From an uncultured Paracoccaceae bacterium (GTDB lineage Bacteria > Pseudomonadota > Alphaproteobacteria > Rhodobacterales > Rhodobacteraceae): 37,469 nt of DNA. Below, in pieces: positions 22,812-31,177 of this stretch. The notes below the pieces were generated by a model, which did not search any database, had not been told where the DNA came from, and saw nothing but the letters and a program-made list of their open reading frames with translations. Within the stretch, counting starts at the first letter, position 1, and every line of letters starts with the position of its first letter. The translations under genes were made by a program, and so were the position numbers. The stretch lies in assembly GCA_937983405.1 (NCBI GenBank), contig CALJZN010000036.1:1-37469 (forward strand), read 5' to 3'.

Positions 22812-25469
22812 ATGGAAGTCGTCTTTCTCTTCGTCCTCGTCGGGCTGATGATGGTCAGCCTCGGGGTGGGGTTCCCGGTGGCCTTCGCGCTGCCGGGCTC
22901 GGCCATCCTCGGCATCGGGCTGGCGGCCGGGGCGGGGTGGCTGTTCGAGGGCAACGCCTCGGCCTATTTCCACACCGGCTCGGCGATTGACTGGCTGACG
23001 GCCGGCGTCACCAACTTCCGCGGCATCTACTGGGAGGCCGACCGCGACACGCTGATCGCGATCCCGCTGTTCGTGTTCATGGGTATCATGCTGCAGCGCT
23101 CGCGCATCGCCGAGGAGCTGCTCGTCACCATGGCGCGGCTGTTCGGGGCGCTGCCGGGGGGGCTTGGCATCTCGGTCGTGGTGGTGGGCGCGCTGCTTGC
23201 GGCGACCACGGGCATCGTCGGGGCGACGGTGGTGGCGATGGGCCTGATCTCGCTGCCGGCGATGATGCGCAACAACTACTCCCAGCCGCTGGCCACGGGC
23301 ACCATCCTGGCTTCGGGCACGCTGGGGCAGATCATTCCGCCCTCGATCGTGCTCATCATCCTGGCCGACCAGCTCTCGACGGCCGTCGATCAGGCGGGGT
23401 CGCTGCGGCGGGCGCAGTATGCGCAGGCGACGGGCGAGAGCTCGATGCCGTCGGACTTCGCCATCGTGTCCACCTCGGCGGGCGACATGTTCATGGGGGC
23501 GCTGATCCCCGGGCTGGTGCTGGTCGGGCTCTACATCCTCTTCATCCTCGGGTATGCGCTGCTGCGCCCCAAGGCTGCCCCCTCGGTGCGGGTCGAGGGG
23601 CGCATGGATGCCGCTTTCTGGGTGCAGGTCGTCTTTGCCACGGTGCCGCCGCTGGGGCTGATCGTGCTGGTCCTCGGCTCGATCATCGGCGGGGTCGCCA
23701 CCGTCACCCAGGCGGGCGCCATCGGGGCGGCGGGCGCCACCGTGATGGCGGGCTACAAGCTCTACGAGGGGCGCGGCCGTTACGTTCCCGCCGCCCTCGC
23801 GCTTTCGGCGATCGCGGCGATCTTCCTGCTGCAGGCCAGCTTCAACCTGTCCGTGCGCGCGGCCGCCAGCAGCGGCACCTACACCGGCGTCCTGATGGGG
23901 GCGGCGGCCGTCGCCGTGTTGGTCGTCGCGCTGGCCTGGAGCGCCTGGCGCACGTTCCGCATCGACGACACGCTGCGCGGCGTGCTGATCGACACGGCCA
24001 AGACCAGCGCCCTGGTGTTCATCATCCTGCTCGGCGCAGCGATGCTGACCTCGGCCTTCCGCGCCTTCGGCGGCGAGGATCTGGTCAAGGAGTTCCTGAC
24101 TGGCCTGCCGGGCGGGTTCTGGGCCCAGTTCGTCGTGGTGATGCTGGTCATCTTCCTGCTCGGTTTCTTCCTCGACTTCATCGAGATCGCGATCGTCGTC
24201 GTCCCCATCGTGGCGCCGATCCTGCTGGCCAACCCCGAGGCCAATGTCACCGCCGTCTGGCTGGGCGTGATGATCGGGCTGAACATCCAGACGTCGTTCC
24301 TGACCCCGCCCTTCGGCTTCGCACTGTTCTATCTGCGCGGCGTCGCCTCGGCCGCGGTCAGGACGGTGTCGATGTACAAGGGCGTGGTGCCCTTCATCGG
24401 GCTGCAGCTCTTGTCGCTGGTGATCGTGGGCCTCATTCCGCCGCTGGCCAACTACCTGCCCCAGCGCGTGGCGCTTTTGTCCGAAACGGCGCCGCCGCCG
24501 CGCAACCCTCGGCTGCAGCACTGCCTCGAGGGCATGGTCAGCCGCAGCCTTGCGGGCGAGGAGCAGGCGATCCGCGCCGCGCTTGCGGCGGTGCGCGGGG
24601 CGGCCGACGGCCTGCCCGAGGCGCAGCTGCGCGAGCTGACGTCGGGGCTGGACCGGCTCGAGCAGGGTTTCGCCCGGATGGCCGATCTCGATGCCGCCAA
24701 GGCCCGGGTGGCCGCCGCCGAACCGGCCTATCGGCCGCTGCACCGCGAGGTCTCGGCGATCATCCGCGACGCCGCCAGCCTCGACCGGCGGATCGCGGTG
24801 CTCGAGGGCCGGGCGCGCGGCTATCGCGGCGACGGCGAGGATGCGGTCGAGGGACGGGCGCGCATCGCCGCCGCGGTGGCCGAGCTGCAGGCGGAAAAGG
24901 CCGCGCTGCTGGCCCGGATCCCCGCGCGCTGGGATGACGAGCACAAGGCCTTCCTCGCCCTCATCCGCGAGGAGGAGGCGGCGCGCAACGCCTATCGCGC
25001 CGCGGCCGACCAGGGCTATGCGGCCGTCCGCGACTTCGGCGCGACGCTGGCCGGCACCCCGGCGCTGGCCGCGCTGATGCCGCGGCTCCAGGGACTTGTC
25101 GCCCTCATCGACGAGCTTCCGGCTGAAACCGCGGTCGAGCGTCTCCGCGACCTCGAGCGTGCGCTGGGCGAGGTGCCCGGCGCGGGCGATCTGCGCACGG
25201 CGCTGGCCGATGTGCGCCGGCAGATGACCGGGCGCAACGCCTCGATCCCGAACGCGCTGGCGCGGGCGGCCGCGGCGAGCGAGGCGGCGCGGTCCGAACT
25301 GGCCTGGCGGACGGAGGCGGCGCTGCGCCTTGATGGGCCGCTTGCGGCGCTCGATGCGGCGGTGGCCGGCACGCTGGGCCTGCGCGAGCAGGCCCGGCTG
25401 CCCCGGTCGCAGGCGCTGGAGCTCGCCCGCTGCACGTCCGAGCACCGCGACATCTCGCTGCGGTTCTAG
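22812..25469 (+). CDS. TRAP transporter large permease (DctM) with long C-terminal extension
   Basis: The 885-residue protein consists of a DctM permease (residues about 1-548) and an extra soluble part (about 549-885). The permease shows LIAIPLFVFMGIMLQRSRIAE, TTGIVGATVVAMGLISLP, GTLGQIIPPSIVL and SFLTPPFGFALF, with the longer loops of the TakM branch. The extension starts after LANYLPQRVALLSE and is an Ala/Arg/Glu-rich, mainly helical region with no hydrophobic segments and strong coiled-coil character. It contains no recognised domain. Whether it faces the cytoplasm or periplasm cannot be decided without a topology prediction. The reading frame is continuous and codon use stays uniform, so a frameshift artefact is unlikely. 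Confidence 0.9.
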   Translation: MEVVFLFVLVGLMMVSLGVGFPVAFALPGSAILGIGLAAGAGWLFEGNASAYFHTGSAIDWLTAGVTNFRGIYWEADRDTLIAIPLFVFMGIMLQRSRIAEELLVTMARLFGALPGGLGISVVVVGALLAATTGIVGATVVAMGLISLPAMMRNNYSQPLATGTILASGTLGQIIPPSIVLIILADQLSTAVDQAGSLRRAQYAQATGESSMPSDFAIVSTSAGDMFMGALIPGLVLVGLYILFILGYALLRPKAAPSVRVEGRMDAAFWVQVVFATVPPLGLIVLVLGSIIGGVATVTQAGAIGAAGATVMAGYKLYEGRGRYVPAALALSAIAAIFLLQASFNLSVRAAASSGTYTGVLMGAAAVAVLVVALAWSAWRTFRIDDTLRGVLIDTAKTSALVFIILLGAAMLTSAFRAFGGEDLVKEFLTGLPGGFWAQFVVVMLVIFLLGFFLDFIEIAIVVVPIVAPILLANPEANVTAVWLGVMIGLNIQTSFLTPPFGFALFYLRGVASAAVRTVSMYKGVVPFIGLQLLSLVIVGLIPPLANYLPQRVALLSETAPPPRNPRLQHCLEGMVSRSLAGEEQAIRAALAAVRGAADGLPEAQLRELTSGLDRLEQGFARMADLDAAKARVAAAEPAYRPLHREVSAIIRDAASLDRRIAVLEGRARGYRGDGEDAVEGRARIAAAVAELQAEKAALLARIPARWDDEHKAFLALIREEEAARNAYRAAADQGYAAVRDFGATLAGTPALAALMPRLQGLVALIDELPAETAVERLRDLERALGEVPGAGDLRTALADVRRQMTGRNASIPNALARAAAASEAARSELAWRTEAALRLDGPLAALDAAVAGTLGLREQARLPRSQALELARCTSEHRDISLRF

Positions 25470-25516
25470 CGGCGGCGGGGGCGGGCGGCGGGGTCGGGCG
25501 GCGGGCGCCGCGGCTG

Positions 25517-25538
25517 ACCCGCGGCCTTATCCGCGGGT
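25517..25538. terminator. Hairpin at the convergent ends of dctM and bpt
   Basis: ACCCGCGG (25517-25524) and CCGCGGGT (25531-25538) form a perfect eight-base stem with a six-base loop. The bpt stop codon (25527-25529) lies inside the loop. No T-run follows on either strand, so termination efficiency is uncertain. Confidence 0.4.
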
Positions 25539-26363
25539 GGGGCGGATGTCGGGCAGGCTGATGCGGGCCACCTGCTCGGCGATGGGATCGACCGACAGGG
25601 GATGCGTCTCGGCGCTGTGGTCCTCGGGCCGGCCGATGTCGCGCCAGACCCCGCCCTTGTAGATCTCCAGCGGCGCGAAGTTCGACTTGTAGCCCATCTT
25701 GCGGCTTCCGGGCACCCAGTAGCCGAGATAGACGTACGGAAGCCCCGCCTCGCGTGCGAGCGCGACGTGATCCAGAATGATGTAGGTGCCGAGGCTGTCG
25801 GCCCTGCGATCGGGATCGTAGAACGAATAGACCATGGACAGCCCGTCGTCGAGCACGTCGGTCAGGCAGACGGCCGTCAGCACCCGTCCGCGCCGCCCGG
25901 TGCCCGAGGGGGCCGTGTATTCCACCACGCGCGAGCGGATCGCGGTTTCCTCGATCATCGCGGCGAACTCGAAGATGTCCATGTCGGCCATGCCGCCGTC
26001 GGCGTGCCGGCTGTCGAGGTAGCGGCGGAACAGCGCATACTGGTCCTCGGTGGCCCAGGGCGACGTGGCCTCGCGCCGCAGGTCGGCGTTGCGGCGCAGG
26101 GTGCGGCGCTGGCTGCGGTTGGGCCGGAAGTCGGCCACGCGGATCCGGGCCGACAGGCAGGCCGAGCAGTCCGAGCAGGAGGGGCGGTACAGCACGTTCT
26201 GCGACCGCCGGAACCCCTGCTTGGACAGCGCATCGTTCAGCCGCTGCGCATGGTCGCCCTGGAGCGCGGTGAACAGCTTCCGTTCCATCCGGCCGGCGAG
26301 ATAGGGGCAGGGTTGCGGTGCCGTGACATAGAACTGCGGCGCGAGCGGAAGCGTGTGGCGCAT
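25527..26363 (-). CDS. bpt: Aspartate/glutamate leucyltransferase (Bpt, bacterial N-end rule)
   Basis: The 278-residue enzyme transfers leucine from Leu-tRNA to proteins with N-terminal Asp or Glu, marking them for ClpS/ClpAP degradation. The N-terminal domain carries the cysteine cluster of this family: [11 protein letters not shown], then [15 protein letters not shown]. The C-terminal acetyltransferase-like part shows [39 protein letters not shown] and [11 protein letters not shown]. Length matches the family. ATG 26363 ([10 protein letters not shown]) is preferred over an upstream TTG because it matches the usual start. Confidence 0.95.
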   Translation of the reverse strand: MRHTLPLAPQFYVTAPQPCPYLAGRMERKLFTALQGDHAQRLNDALSKQGFRRSQNVLYRPSCSDCSACLSARIRVADFRPNRSQRRTLRRNADLRREATSPWATEDQYALFRRYLDSRHADGGMADMDIFEFAAMIEETAIRSRVVEYTAPSGTGRRGRVLTAVCLTDVLDDGLSMVYSFYDPDRRADSLGTYIILDHVALAREAGLPYVYLGYWVPGSRKMGYKSNFAPLEIYKGGVWRDIGRPEDHSAETHPLSVDPIAEQVARISLPDIRPTRG

Positions 26364-26446
26364 GGGTGCAGAACCGCCGGACAAGAGCTGTCGGCGGTCA
26401 GGCTAGCAAGCCCGGCGCGCCTCGCCAAGGGCGAAGATGACACTGT

Positions 26447-26893
26447 CTATCGCGCCGCGATGCGGTTCAGCGCCACGGTGCCGAGCAGCCTGTCGCCAAG
26501 GCCCTGGCCGTGCGGCGACAGCGCCATCAGCCCTGCCGAGATCAGCTGCAGCGGAAAGACCGCCGTCGCGAGCGTGAAGAGCCCGGTATGCGCCCAGGCC
26601 AGCCCGGGGGTAAGCGGCGCGCCGTCTGGTCCGCGGAGCTCGATCGCCATCAGCTGCATGCCCGGCGTCGCCGACCGCGCCGCCAGCGTCGCGCCGCGAT
26701 AGAGAAGTCCGATCGCCAGAAACACGGCCGGCAGGACGAACAGCGCGAGAAACGCCGTGCCGAGGACAACGACCGCCGTCAGCGCCCCGATCGCGAGGCT
26801 GTCGACGATCCACGCCAGCAGCCGCTTCAGCGGCACGCCGGCATAGAGGCCGGGCAGGCTGTCGGGGTCGGGCAAGGACGGGATGGGGCGCAT
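26447..26893 (-). CDS. RDD-family integral membrane protein
   Basis: The 148-residue product has about three hydrophobic helices and the RDD landmarks: basic KRLLAWIVDSLAIGALTAVV near residue 25 (the RDD motif written here as AWIVDS) and SATPGMQLMAIELRGPDG in the middle. A GLGDRLLGTVALNR stretch near the end matches the family C terminus. The function of RDD proteins is mostly unknown; some act in transport. ATG 26893 gives the expected N terminus (PDPDSLPGLYAGVPLKRL). It may be co-transcribed with the DUF2852 gene 102 bases upstream. Confidence 0.82.
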   Translation of the reverse strand: MRPIPSLPDPDSLPGLYAGVPLKRLLAWIVDSLAIGALTAVVVLGTAFLALFVLPAVFLAIGLLYRGATLAARSATPGMQLMAIELRGPDGAPLTPGLAWAHTGLFTLATAVFPLQLISAGLMALSPHGQGLGDRLLGTVALNRIAAR

Positions 26894-26995
26894 CAGGTCG
26901 GTTCCATGCTGCGGGTTGCGCGGGGTCGCCGGCAGGCGCTTGCCCCCGCCGCGCGGTCGCGACGGGGGCCGGCCGGGCGGCACGGACCGGTGCCG

Positions 26996-27403
26996 TCAGA
27001 CCGCCGCGCCCTCGGTGCCGTCGGTCGTCCCGCCCCGGGCGCGGCGCGCGCGCTCGTCCATGAACAGGTCGAACTCGGTCTTGTCCTTGGCCTCGCGCAG
27101 GCGCTGCAGGAAGGCTTCGAAGGCGGCCTGCTCGTCCTCGAGCCGGCGCAGCGTCTCGGCCTTGTAGGCGTCGAAGGCGGTGTTGCCGCTGGAGGCGGTG
27201 CCCGGGCGGCGCGACCAGCCGTCGCCGCGCTTGCGGCAGGAGGAGTTGAACATGCGATTGCTCCAGATCATGTAGGCAAGAAGGGCGAGGCCGATGGGCC
27301 AGAAGACGACGAAGCCGATCACCATGGCGGCGATCCACGCGGGCTTGCCGCGCGCGTCAAGCCAGGCTTCGGCCTGTGCCGGCCAGGAGGCGATGAAGGT
27401 CAT
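26996..27403 (-). CDS. DUF2852-type membrane protein
   Basis: The 135-residue protein has one clear hydrophobic helix (AAMVIGFVVFWPIGLALLAY, residues about 25-44) followed by a SNRMF segment and a charged, helical C-terminal half with RRLEDEQAAFEAFLQRLREA. This matches the DUF2852 family of alphaproteobacteria, whose function is unknown. The start ATG lies 27 bases downstream of a perfect palindrome, and a second copy lies further up, so the gene is probably tightly regulated. An acidic-residue-poor Gly/Thr tail ends the protein. Confidence 0.8.
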   Translation of the reverse strand: MTFIASWPAQAEAWLDARGKPAWIAAMVIGFVVFWPIGLALLAYMIWSNRMFNSSCRKRGDGWSRRPGTASSGNTAFDAYKAETLRRLEDEQAAFEAFLQRLREAKDKTEFDLFMDERARRARGGTTDGTEGAAV

Positions 27404-27429
27404 GGGCGGTCTCCCCGGGCGTTTCGATG

Positions 27430-27450
27430 GATGTGAATTTGCTTCACATC
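27430..27450. promoter_or_regulatory. Operator palindrome, proximal copy
   Basis: GATGTGAA (27430-27437), five bases, then TTCACATC (27443-27450) is a perfect eight-base inverted repeat. It lies just downstream of the candidate -10 box of the DUF2852 gene and should cover the transcription start. The one-base-longer spacing excludes a standard CRP site (TGTGA-N6-TCACA). Confidence 0.75.
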
Positions 27451-27453
27451 GCC

Positions 27454-27481
27454 GATATGCGACCGCGCCGGACGCGTTCAA
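27454..27481 (-). promoter_or_regulatory. Candidate promoter of the DUF2852 gene
   Basis: TTGAAC (27481-27476), 16 bases, then CATATC (27459-27454) on the minus strand. The promoter is bracketed by the two palindromes, one immediately downstream of -10 and one immediately upstream of -35. Confidence 0.5.
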
Positions 27482-27487
27482 GGGCAG

Positions 27488-27506
27488 ATGTGAAGATTTT
27501 TCACAT
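27488..27506. promoter_or_regulatory. Operator palindrome, distal copy
   Basis: ATGTGAA (27488-27494), five bases, then TTCACAT (27500-27506), perfect over seven bases and the same motif as the copy centred 57 bases away. Both differ only in the spacer, which argues for one dimeric regulator recognising ATGTGAA-N5-TTCACAT. Confidence 0.75.
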
Positions 27507-27527
27507 GCCGCCGGCGGCGCCCGATGA

Positions 27528-27998
27528 TCAGGCCGTCCAGGCGCCCGGGCGCCCCCCGGTGATGCGCAGAAGGGCGGCCGGGGCGATGGCGAAGATGTGC
27601 CCCGGCCTGCCCGCGGCGGCCCGGACGATGGCGACGTCCAGAAGCTGCGGATCGACGTGGCAGGCGAGCGGCCGCAGATGCGCCACGGGCGCGACGCCGC
27701 CGAGGGCAAACCCCGTCTCGGCCCGCACAAGGTCGGCGTCGGCCTTGCCCAGCGGCTCGCCCGCCAGCGCCGCGGCGCGCGCGGGGTCCACCCGGTTGCC
27801 GCCGGCGGTCAGGACCAGCACGGGCCGGCCCGACGCCGCGCCGCGAAAGACGATGGACTTGGCGATCTTTTCCGGCGCGCAGCCCGCTGCCGCCGCCGCC
27901 TGCTCGGCGGTGCGCGTCTCGGCCGCCATCTCGAGCACCGGCGCGGCGACCCCGGCCGCCGCCGGCGCCGCCTCGACGCGCCGCACATCGTCGCTCAT
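27528..27998 (-). CDS. YbaK/ProX-type aminoacyl-tRNA deacylase
   Basis: The 156-residue protein belongs to the YbaK/EbsC family, which removes wrongly attached amino acids from tRNA in trans. Landmarks are AAGCAPEKIAKSIVFRG with the conserved Lys, the central VLVLTAGGNRVDPARAAA, and GGVAPVAHLRPL near residue 110, followed by the C-terminal GRPGHIFAIAPAALLRIT. The exact tRNA specificity of this branch is unknown. ATG 27998 was preferred over the upstream open frame because MSDDVRRVE is the more typical start. It is divergent from glnE. Confidence 0.85.
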   Translation of the reverse strand: MSDDVRRVEAAPAAAGVAAPVLEMAAETRTAEQAAAAAGCAPEKIAKSIVFRGAASGRPVLVLTAGGNRVDPARAAALAGEPLGKADADLVRAETGFALGGVAPVAHLRPLACHVDPQLLDVAIVRAAAGRPGHIFAIAPAALLRITGGRPGAWTA

Positions 27999-28117
27999 GC
28001 CCCCGACCCCTGTCTCGGCCCCGCGCAGGAGCAGGGCGCAATCGGCGGCCCGCCGCACCCCCTCCGGTCCGGCCCCAGGGCGTTGACCGCGCCGGAGTGG
28101 CCCGGCATGGTCGCCCC

Positions 28118-30934
28118 ATGACCGCAGCCTTCGCCCACCGCATCGTCCGTTGCCCGCTGCCCCACGACCCTGCCCGCGGGGAGGAGGCGGCGGCGCTGCT
28201 GCCCGGCCTGCCCGCCGCGGTGGCCGACCTTCTGCGCGGGGCGGCCGGGTGCAGCCCCTACCTTGCCGGGCTGATCCGGCGCGAGGCCGGCTGGCTCGCG
28301 CCGGCGCTCGAGGCCCCGCCCGAGGCGGTTCTCGACGCCGCCCTTGCCGAGGCTGCCGCGGCCGACGGGCCCGAGGCGCTCGGCCCCGCCCTGCGCCGGG
28401 CCAAGCGGCGCGTGGCGCTGCTCGCCGCGCTGGCCGATCTCGGCGGGGTCTGGCCGCTCGAGGGCGTGACCGGCGCGCTGACCCGGCTTGCCGACCGCGC
28501 GCTGCAGCTCGCGCTGAGCGCGCTGGTGGCCGAAGAGCTGCGCCGCGGCCGGATCCCCGGCCAGGGGCCCGAGGCGGCGGCGACCGGCGCGGGGATGTTC
28601 GTGCTGGCGATGGGCAAGATGGGGGCGGGTGAACTGAACTATTCGTCCGACATCGACCTGATCTGCCTGTATGACGAGACGCGCTTTGCCCCCGCCGACC
28701 TGCACGAGGCGCGTGCCGCCTTCATCCGCGTCACCCGCCGGATGACCGCGCTCTTGTCGGACCGCACCGCCGAGGGCTATGTCTTCCGCACCGACCTGCG
28801 GCTTCGCCCCGACGCCGCGGTGACGCCCGTCTGCCTGTCGGCCGAGGCCGCCGAACGCTACTACGAGGCCGAGGGGCGGACCTGGGAACGCGCGGCCTAC
28901 ATCAAGGCCCGCCCCTGCGCGGGCGACCTGGCGGCGGGCGAGCGGTTCCTGCGCACGCTTGCGCCCTTCGTCTGGCGCCGGCATCTCGATTTCGCGGCGA
29001 TCCAGGATGCGCACGACATGCGCCTGCGCATCCGCAGCCACAGGGGGCTGCACGGGGCGGCGGGCGGCGATATGGCGCTGGAGGGGCACGACCTGAAGCT
29101 CGGTGCCGGCGGCATCCGCGAGATCGAGTTCTTCACCCAGACCCGCCAGCTGATCGCCGGTGGCCGCGACCCGCGGCTGCGGGTGCGCGGCACGGTCGAG
29201 GGGCTGGCGCGGCTGGCCGAGGCGGGCTGGATCCCGCCCGCGGTGGCGGCCACGCTGACCGCCCACTACCGTGCCCACCGCGAGGTCGAGCACCGGCTTC
29301 AGATGGTCGAGGATGCCCAGACCCACGCGCTGCCCGCCACCGCCGAGGGGGTCGAGCGCATCGCCCGCTTTCTGGGCGAGGCCGATACGGCCGCCTTCCG
29401 CCAGGCCCTTGCCGCCCGCCTGACCGAGGTTGCGCAGCTGACCGAGGGCTTCTTTGCCCCCGGCGCCGCCGCCGAAGGCCCGCCGCTGTCCGAGGCCGCG
29501 CAGGCGGTGGTGGAACGCTGGCCGGCCTATCCCGCGCTGCGCTCGTCCCGCGCGGCCGAGCTGTTCCGCCGGGTCCGTCCGGCGATCCTGACGCGGCTGG
29601 CCCGTGCCGCCGACCCCGAGGCGGCGCTGGCGGCCTTCGACGGCTTTCTCGCCGGGCTGCCGGCGGGGGTGCAGCTGTTTTCGCTGTTCGACGCCAACCC
29701 GCAGCTTGTGGAGCTGATCGTGGATATCGCCGCCACCGCCCCGGCGCTGGCGCGGTATCTTTCGCGCAATGCCGGGGTTCTGGACGCGGTGCTCGGCGGG
29801 GATTTCTTTGCGCCCTGGCCGGGCCGGTCGGGGCTGACCGCGGCGCTGGCGCGCCGGCTGGCGGAGGTGGCGGACTACGAGCGCAAGCTCGACGCCGCGC
29901 GCGTCTGGATGAAGGAGTGGCACTTCCGCATCGGCGTGCACCATCTGCGCGGCCTGATCGACAGCTTCGAGGCCGCGGCGCAGTATGCCGACCTTGCCGA
30001 GGCGGTGCTGGCTGCGCTGTGGGGCCCTTGCGTGGCCGAATTCGCGCGCCGCCACGGGGCGCCGCCCGGGCGCGGGGCGATGGTGCTGGGCATGGGCTCG
30101 CTCGGCGCGCGGCGGCTGAACGCGGCCTCCGACCTCGACCTGATCGTGATCTACGATCCGGCGGGGCAGGAGGCATCCGACGGCCCCCGCCCGCTGACGG
30201 CCTCGGCCTATTACGCCCGGCTGACCAAGGCCTTCGTCACCGCGCTGACGGCGCTTCTGCCCGAGGGGCGGCTTTACGAGGTGGACATGCGGCTGCGCCC
30301 CTCGGGCCGGCAGGGGCCGGTGGCGACCTCGCTCGAGGCGTTCCGGAGCTATCAGGAAACCGAGGCCTGGACCTGGGAGCATCTGGCCCTGACGCGCGCG
30401 CGGCCCGTGGCGGGGTCGGCCGCGCTCGGGGCCGAGGTCGAGGCCTTCCGCCGCGGGCTGATCGCGCGCAAGGGGCAGGGGCCGCGGTTGCGCCGCGACG
30501 TGGCCGAGATGCGCGCGCGGCTGCACGCCGCCCGCCCGGGCGATGCGGCGTGGGAGGCCAAGGCCGGACCGGGGCGGATGCAGGACATCGAACTGCTGGC
30601 GCAGGCCGCCGCGCTGGCCGCGGGGTCGCCGCGGCGCGAGGTCGAGGCGCAGCTTGCCGCCGGTAGCAGGGCGGGCTTTCTGTCCGAGGCCGCGGCCGCG
30701 GCGCTGACGCGGGCCTACCGGCTGTTCTGGCCGCTGCACGCAACGGCGCGGCTGCTCAGCGACCGGCCGCTCGACCTGGCCGAGATCGGCGCCGGGGGGA
30801 CTGCGATGCTCTTGCGCGAAACCGGCGCGGCCGACCCCGACGATCTGGCGCGGCGCCTGGCCGAGGCCGCCGGAACGGTGGCCGGCACCGCCGAGGCCCT
30901 GCTGGCCCTTGCCGGGGCAGGAGATGCCCGATGA
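28118..30934 (+). CDS. glnE: Bifunctional glutamine synthetase adenylyltransferase/adenylyl-removing enzyme
   Basis: The 938-residue enzyme adds AMP to glutamine synthetase when nitrogen is plentiful and removes it when nitrogen is scarce, under control of the PII protein. It shows both nucleotidyltransferase domains: the N-terminal deadenylylase with SSDIDLICLYDE near residue 175 and the C-terminal adenylylase with ASDLDLIVIYD near residue 670. LGAGGIREIEFFTQTRQL and AGPGRMQDIELLAQ follow each of them. Length is normal. ATG 28118 was chosen over a GTG at 28097 with no better ribosome site; either is possible. A tiny 31-codon frame overlaps the stop (see rejected items). Confidence 0.96.
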   Translation: MTAAFAHRIVRCPLPHDPARGEEAAALLPGLPAAVADLLRGAAGCSPYLAGLIRREAGWLAPALEAPPEAVLDAALAEAAAADGPEALGPALRRAKRRVALLAALADLGGVWPLEGVTGALTRLADRALQLALSALVAEELRRGRIPGQGPEAAATGAGMFVLAMGKMGAGELNYSSDIDLICLYDETRFAPADLHEARAAFIRVTRRMTALLSDRTAEGYVFRTDLRLRPDAAVTPVCLSAEAAERYYEAEGRTWERAAYIKARPCAGDLAAGERFLRTLAPFVWRRHLDFAAIQDAHDMRLRIRSHRGLHGAAGGDMALEGHDLKLGAGGIREIEFFTQTRQLIAGGRDPRLRVRGTVEGLARLAEAGWIPPAVAATLTAHYRAHREVEHRLQMVEDAQTHALPATAEGVERIARFLGEADTAAFRQALAARLTEVAQLTEGFFAPGAAAEGPPLSEAAQAVVERWPAYPALRSSRAAELFRRVRPAILTRLARAADPEAALAAFDGFLAGLPAGVQLFSLFDANPQLVELIVDIAATAPALARYLSRNAGVLDAVLGGDFFAPWPGRSGLTAALARRLAEVADYERKLDAARVWMKEWHFRIGVHHLRGLIDSFEAAAQYADLAEAVLAALWGPCVAEFARRHGAPPGRGAMVLGMGSLGARRLNAASDLDLIVIYDPAGQEASDGPRPLTASAYYARLTKAFVTALTALLPEGRLYEVDMRLRPSGRQGPVATSLEAFRSYQETEAWTWEHLALTRARPVAGSAALGAEVEAFRRGLIARKGQGPRLRRDVAEMRARLHAARPGDAAWEAKAGPGRMQDIELLAQAAALAAGSPRREVEAQLAAGSRAGFLSEAAAAALTRAYRLFWPLHATARLLSDRPLDLAEIGAGGTAMLLRETGAADPDDLARRLAEAAGTVAGTAEALLALAGAGDAR

Positions 30935-31005
30935 CGCCGACGCCCACAACCGCCCCCCAAGCCGCCCCTCCCCCCGGACCGCTTCCCCCCGACCCTTCCC
31001 CAAAC

Positions 31006-31017
31006 GGGGCCGGCCCC
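31006..31017. repeat. GC-rich palindrome in the glnE-eda convergent gap
   Basis: GGGGCCGGCCCC is a perfect 12-base palindrome within a run that also allows CCCC/GGGG pairing on either side. It lies between the convergent glnE and eda genes. No T-run is present, so it is only a possible bidirectional terminator. Confidence 0.35.
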
Positions 31018-31132
31018 GGGGCCTGATCGGCGAAGCCTGACGCATCACGGGAACGGCGGCGGCCGCCGGGCGGGGCGGATGCGCAACCGAAGCGGGCAGC
31101 GCCGATCCGGGGGCGGCGGGCGCGGCCCGGGG

Positions 31133-31177
31133 TCAGCCGTGGGCGCTTCAGCCGCGGGCGCTTCAGCCGTGGGGGCT
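31133..31177. repeat. Three tandem 15-base units at the 3' end of eda
   Basis: TCAGCCGTGGGCGCT, TCAGCCGCGGGCGCT and TCAGCCGTGGGGGCT follow one another. The unit next to the gene (31163-31177) encodes the last residues and the stop of Eda; the other two repeat that end in frame, each with its own stop on the minus strand. Confidence 0.85.

Noticed and set aside
21516-25445. 1309-codon open frame antisense to the second TRAP operon
   Set aside because: The translation is low-complexity His/Gln/Arg/Asp-rich with no domain, while the plus strand encodes clear transporter subunits.
8405-25469. The two TRAP systems as a recent duplication
   Set aside because: Signal type (Sec versus Tat), subunit lengths and permease sequences differ strongly; they belong to different TRAP branches.
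27430-27506. CRP/FNR-type sites
   Set aside because: CRP needs TGTGA-N6-TCACA; both palindromes have N7 between these halves. FnrL sites read TTGAT-N4-ATCAA or similar, which is not present.
30931-31026. 31-codon frame overlapping the glnE stop by ATGA
   Set aside because: The product is almost only Pro, Gly, Ala and Thr, with no conserved feature; the overlap alone is weak evidence.
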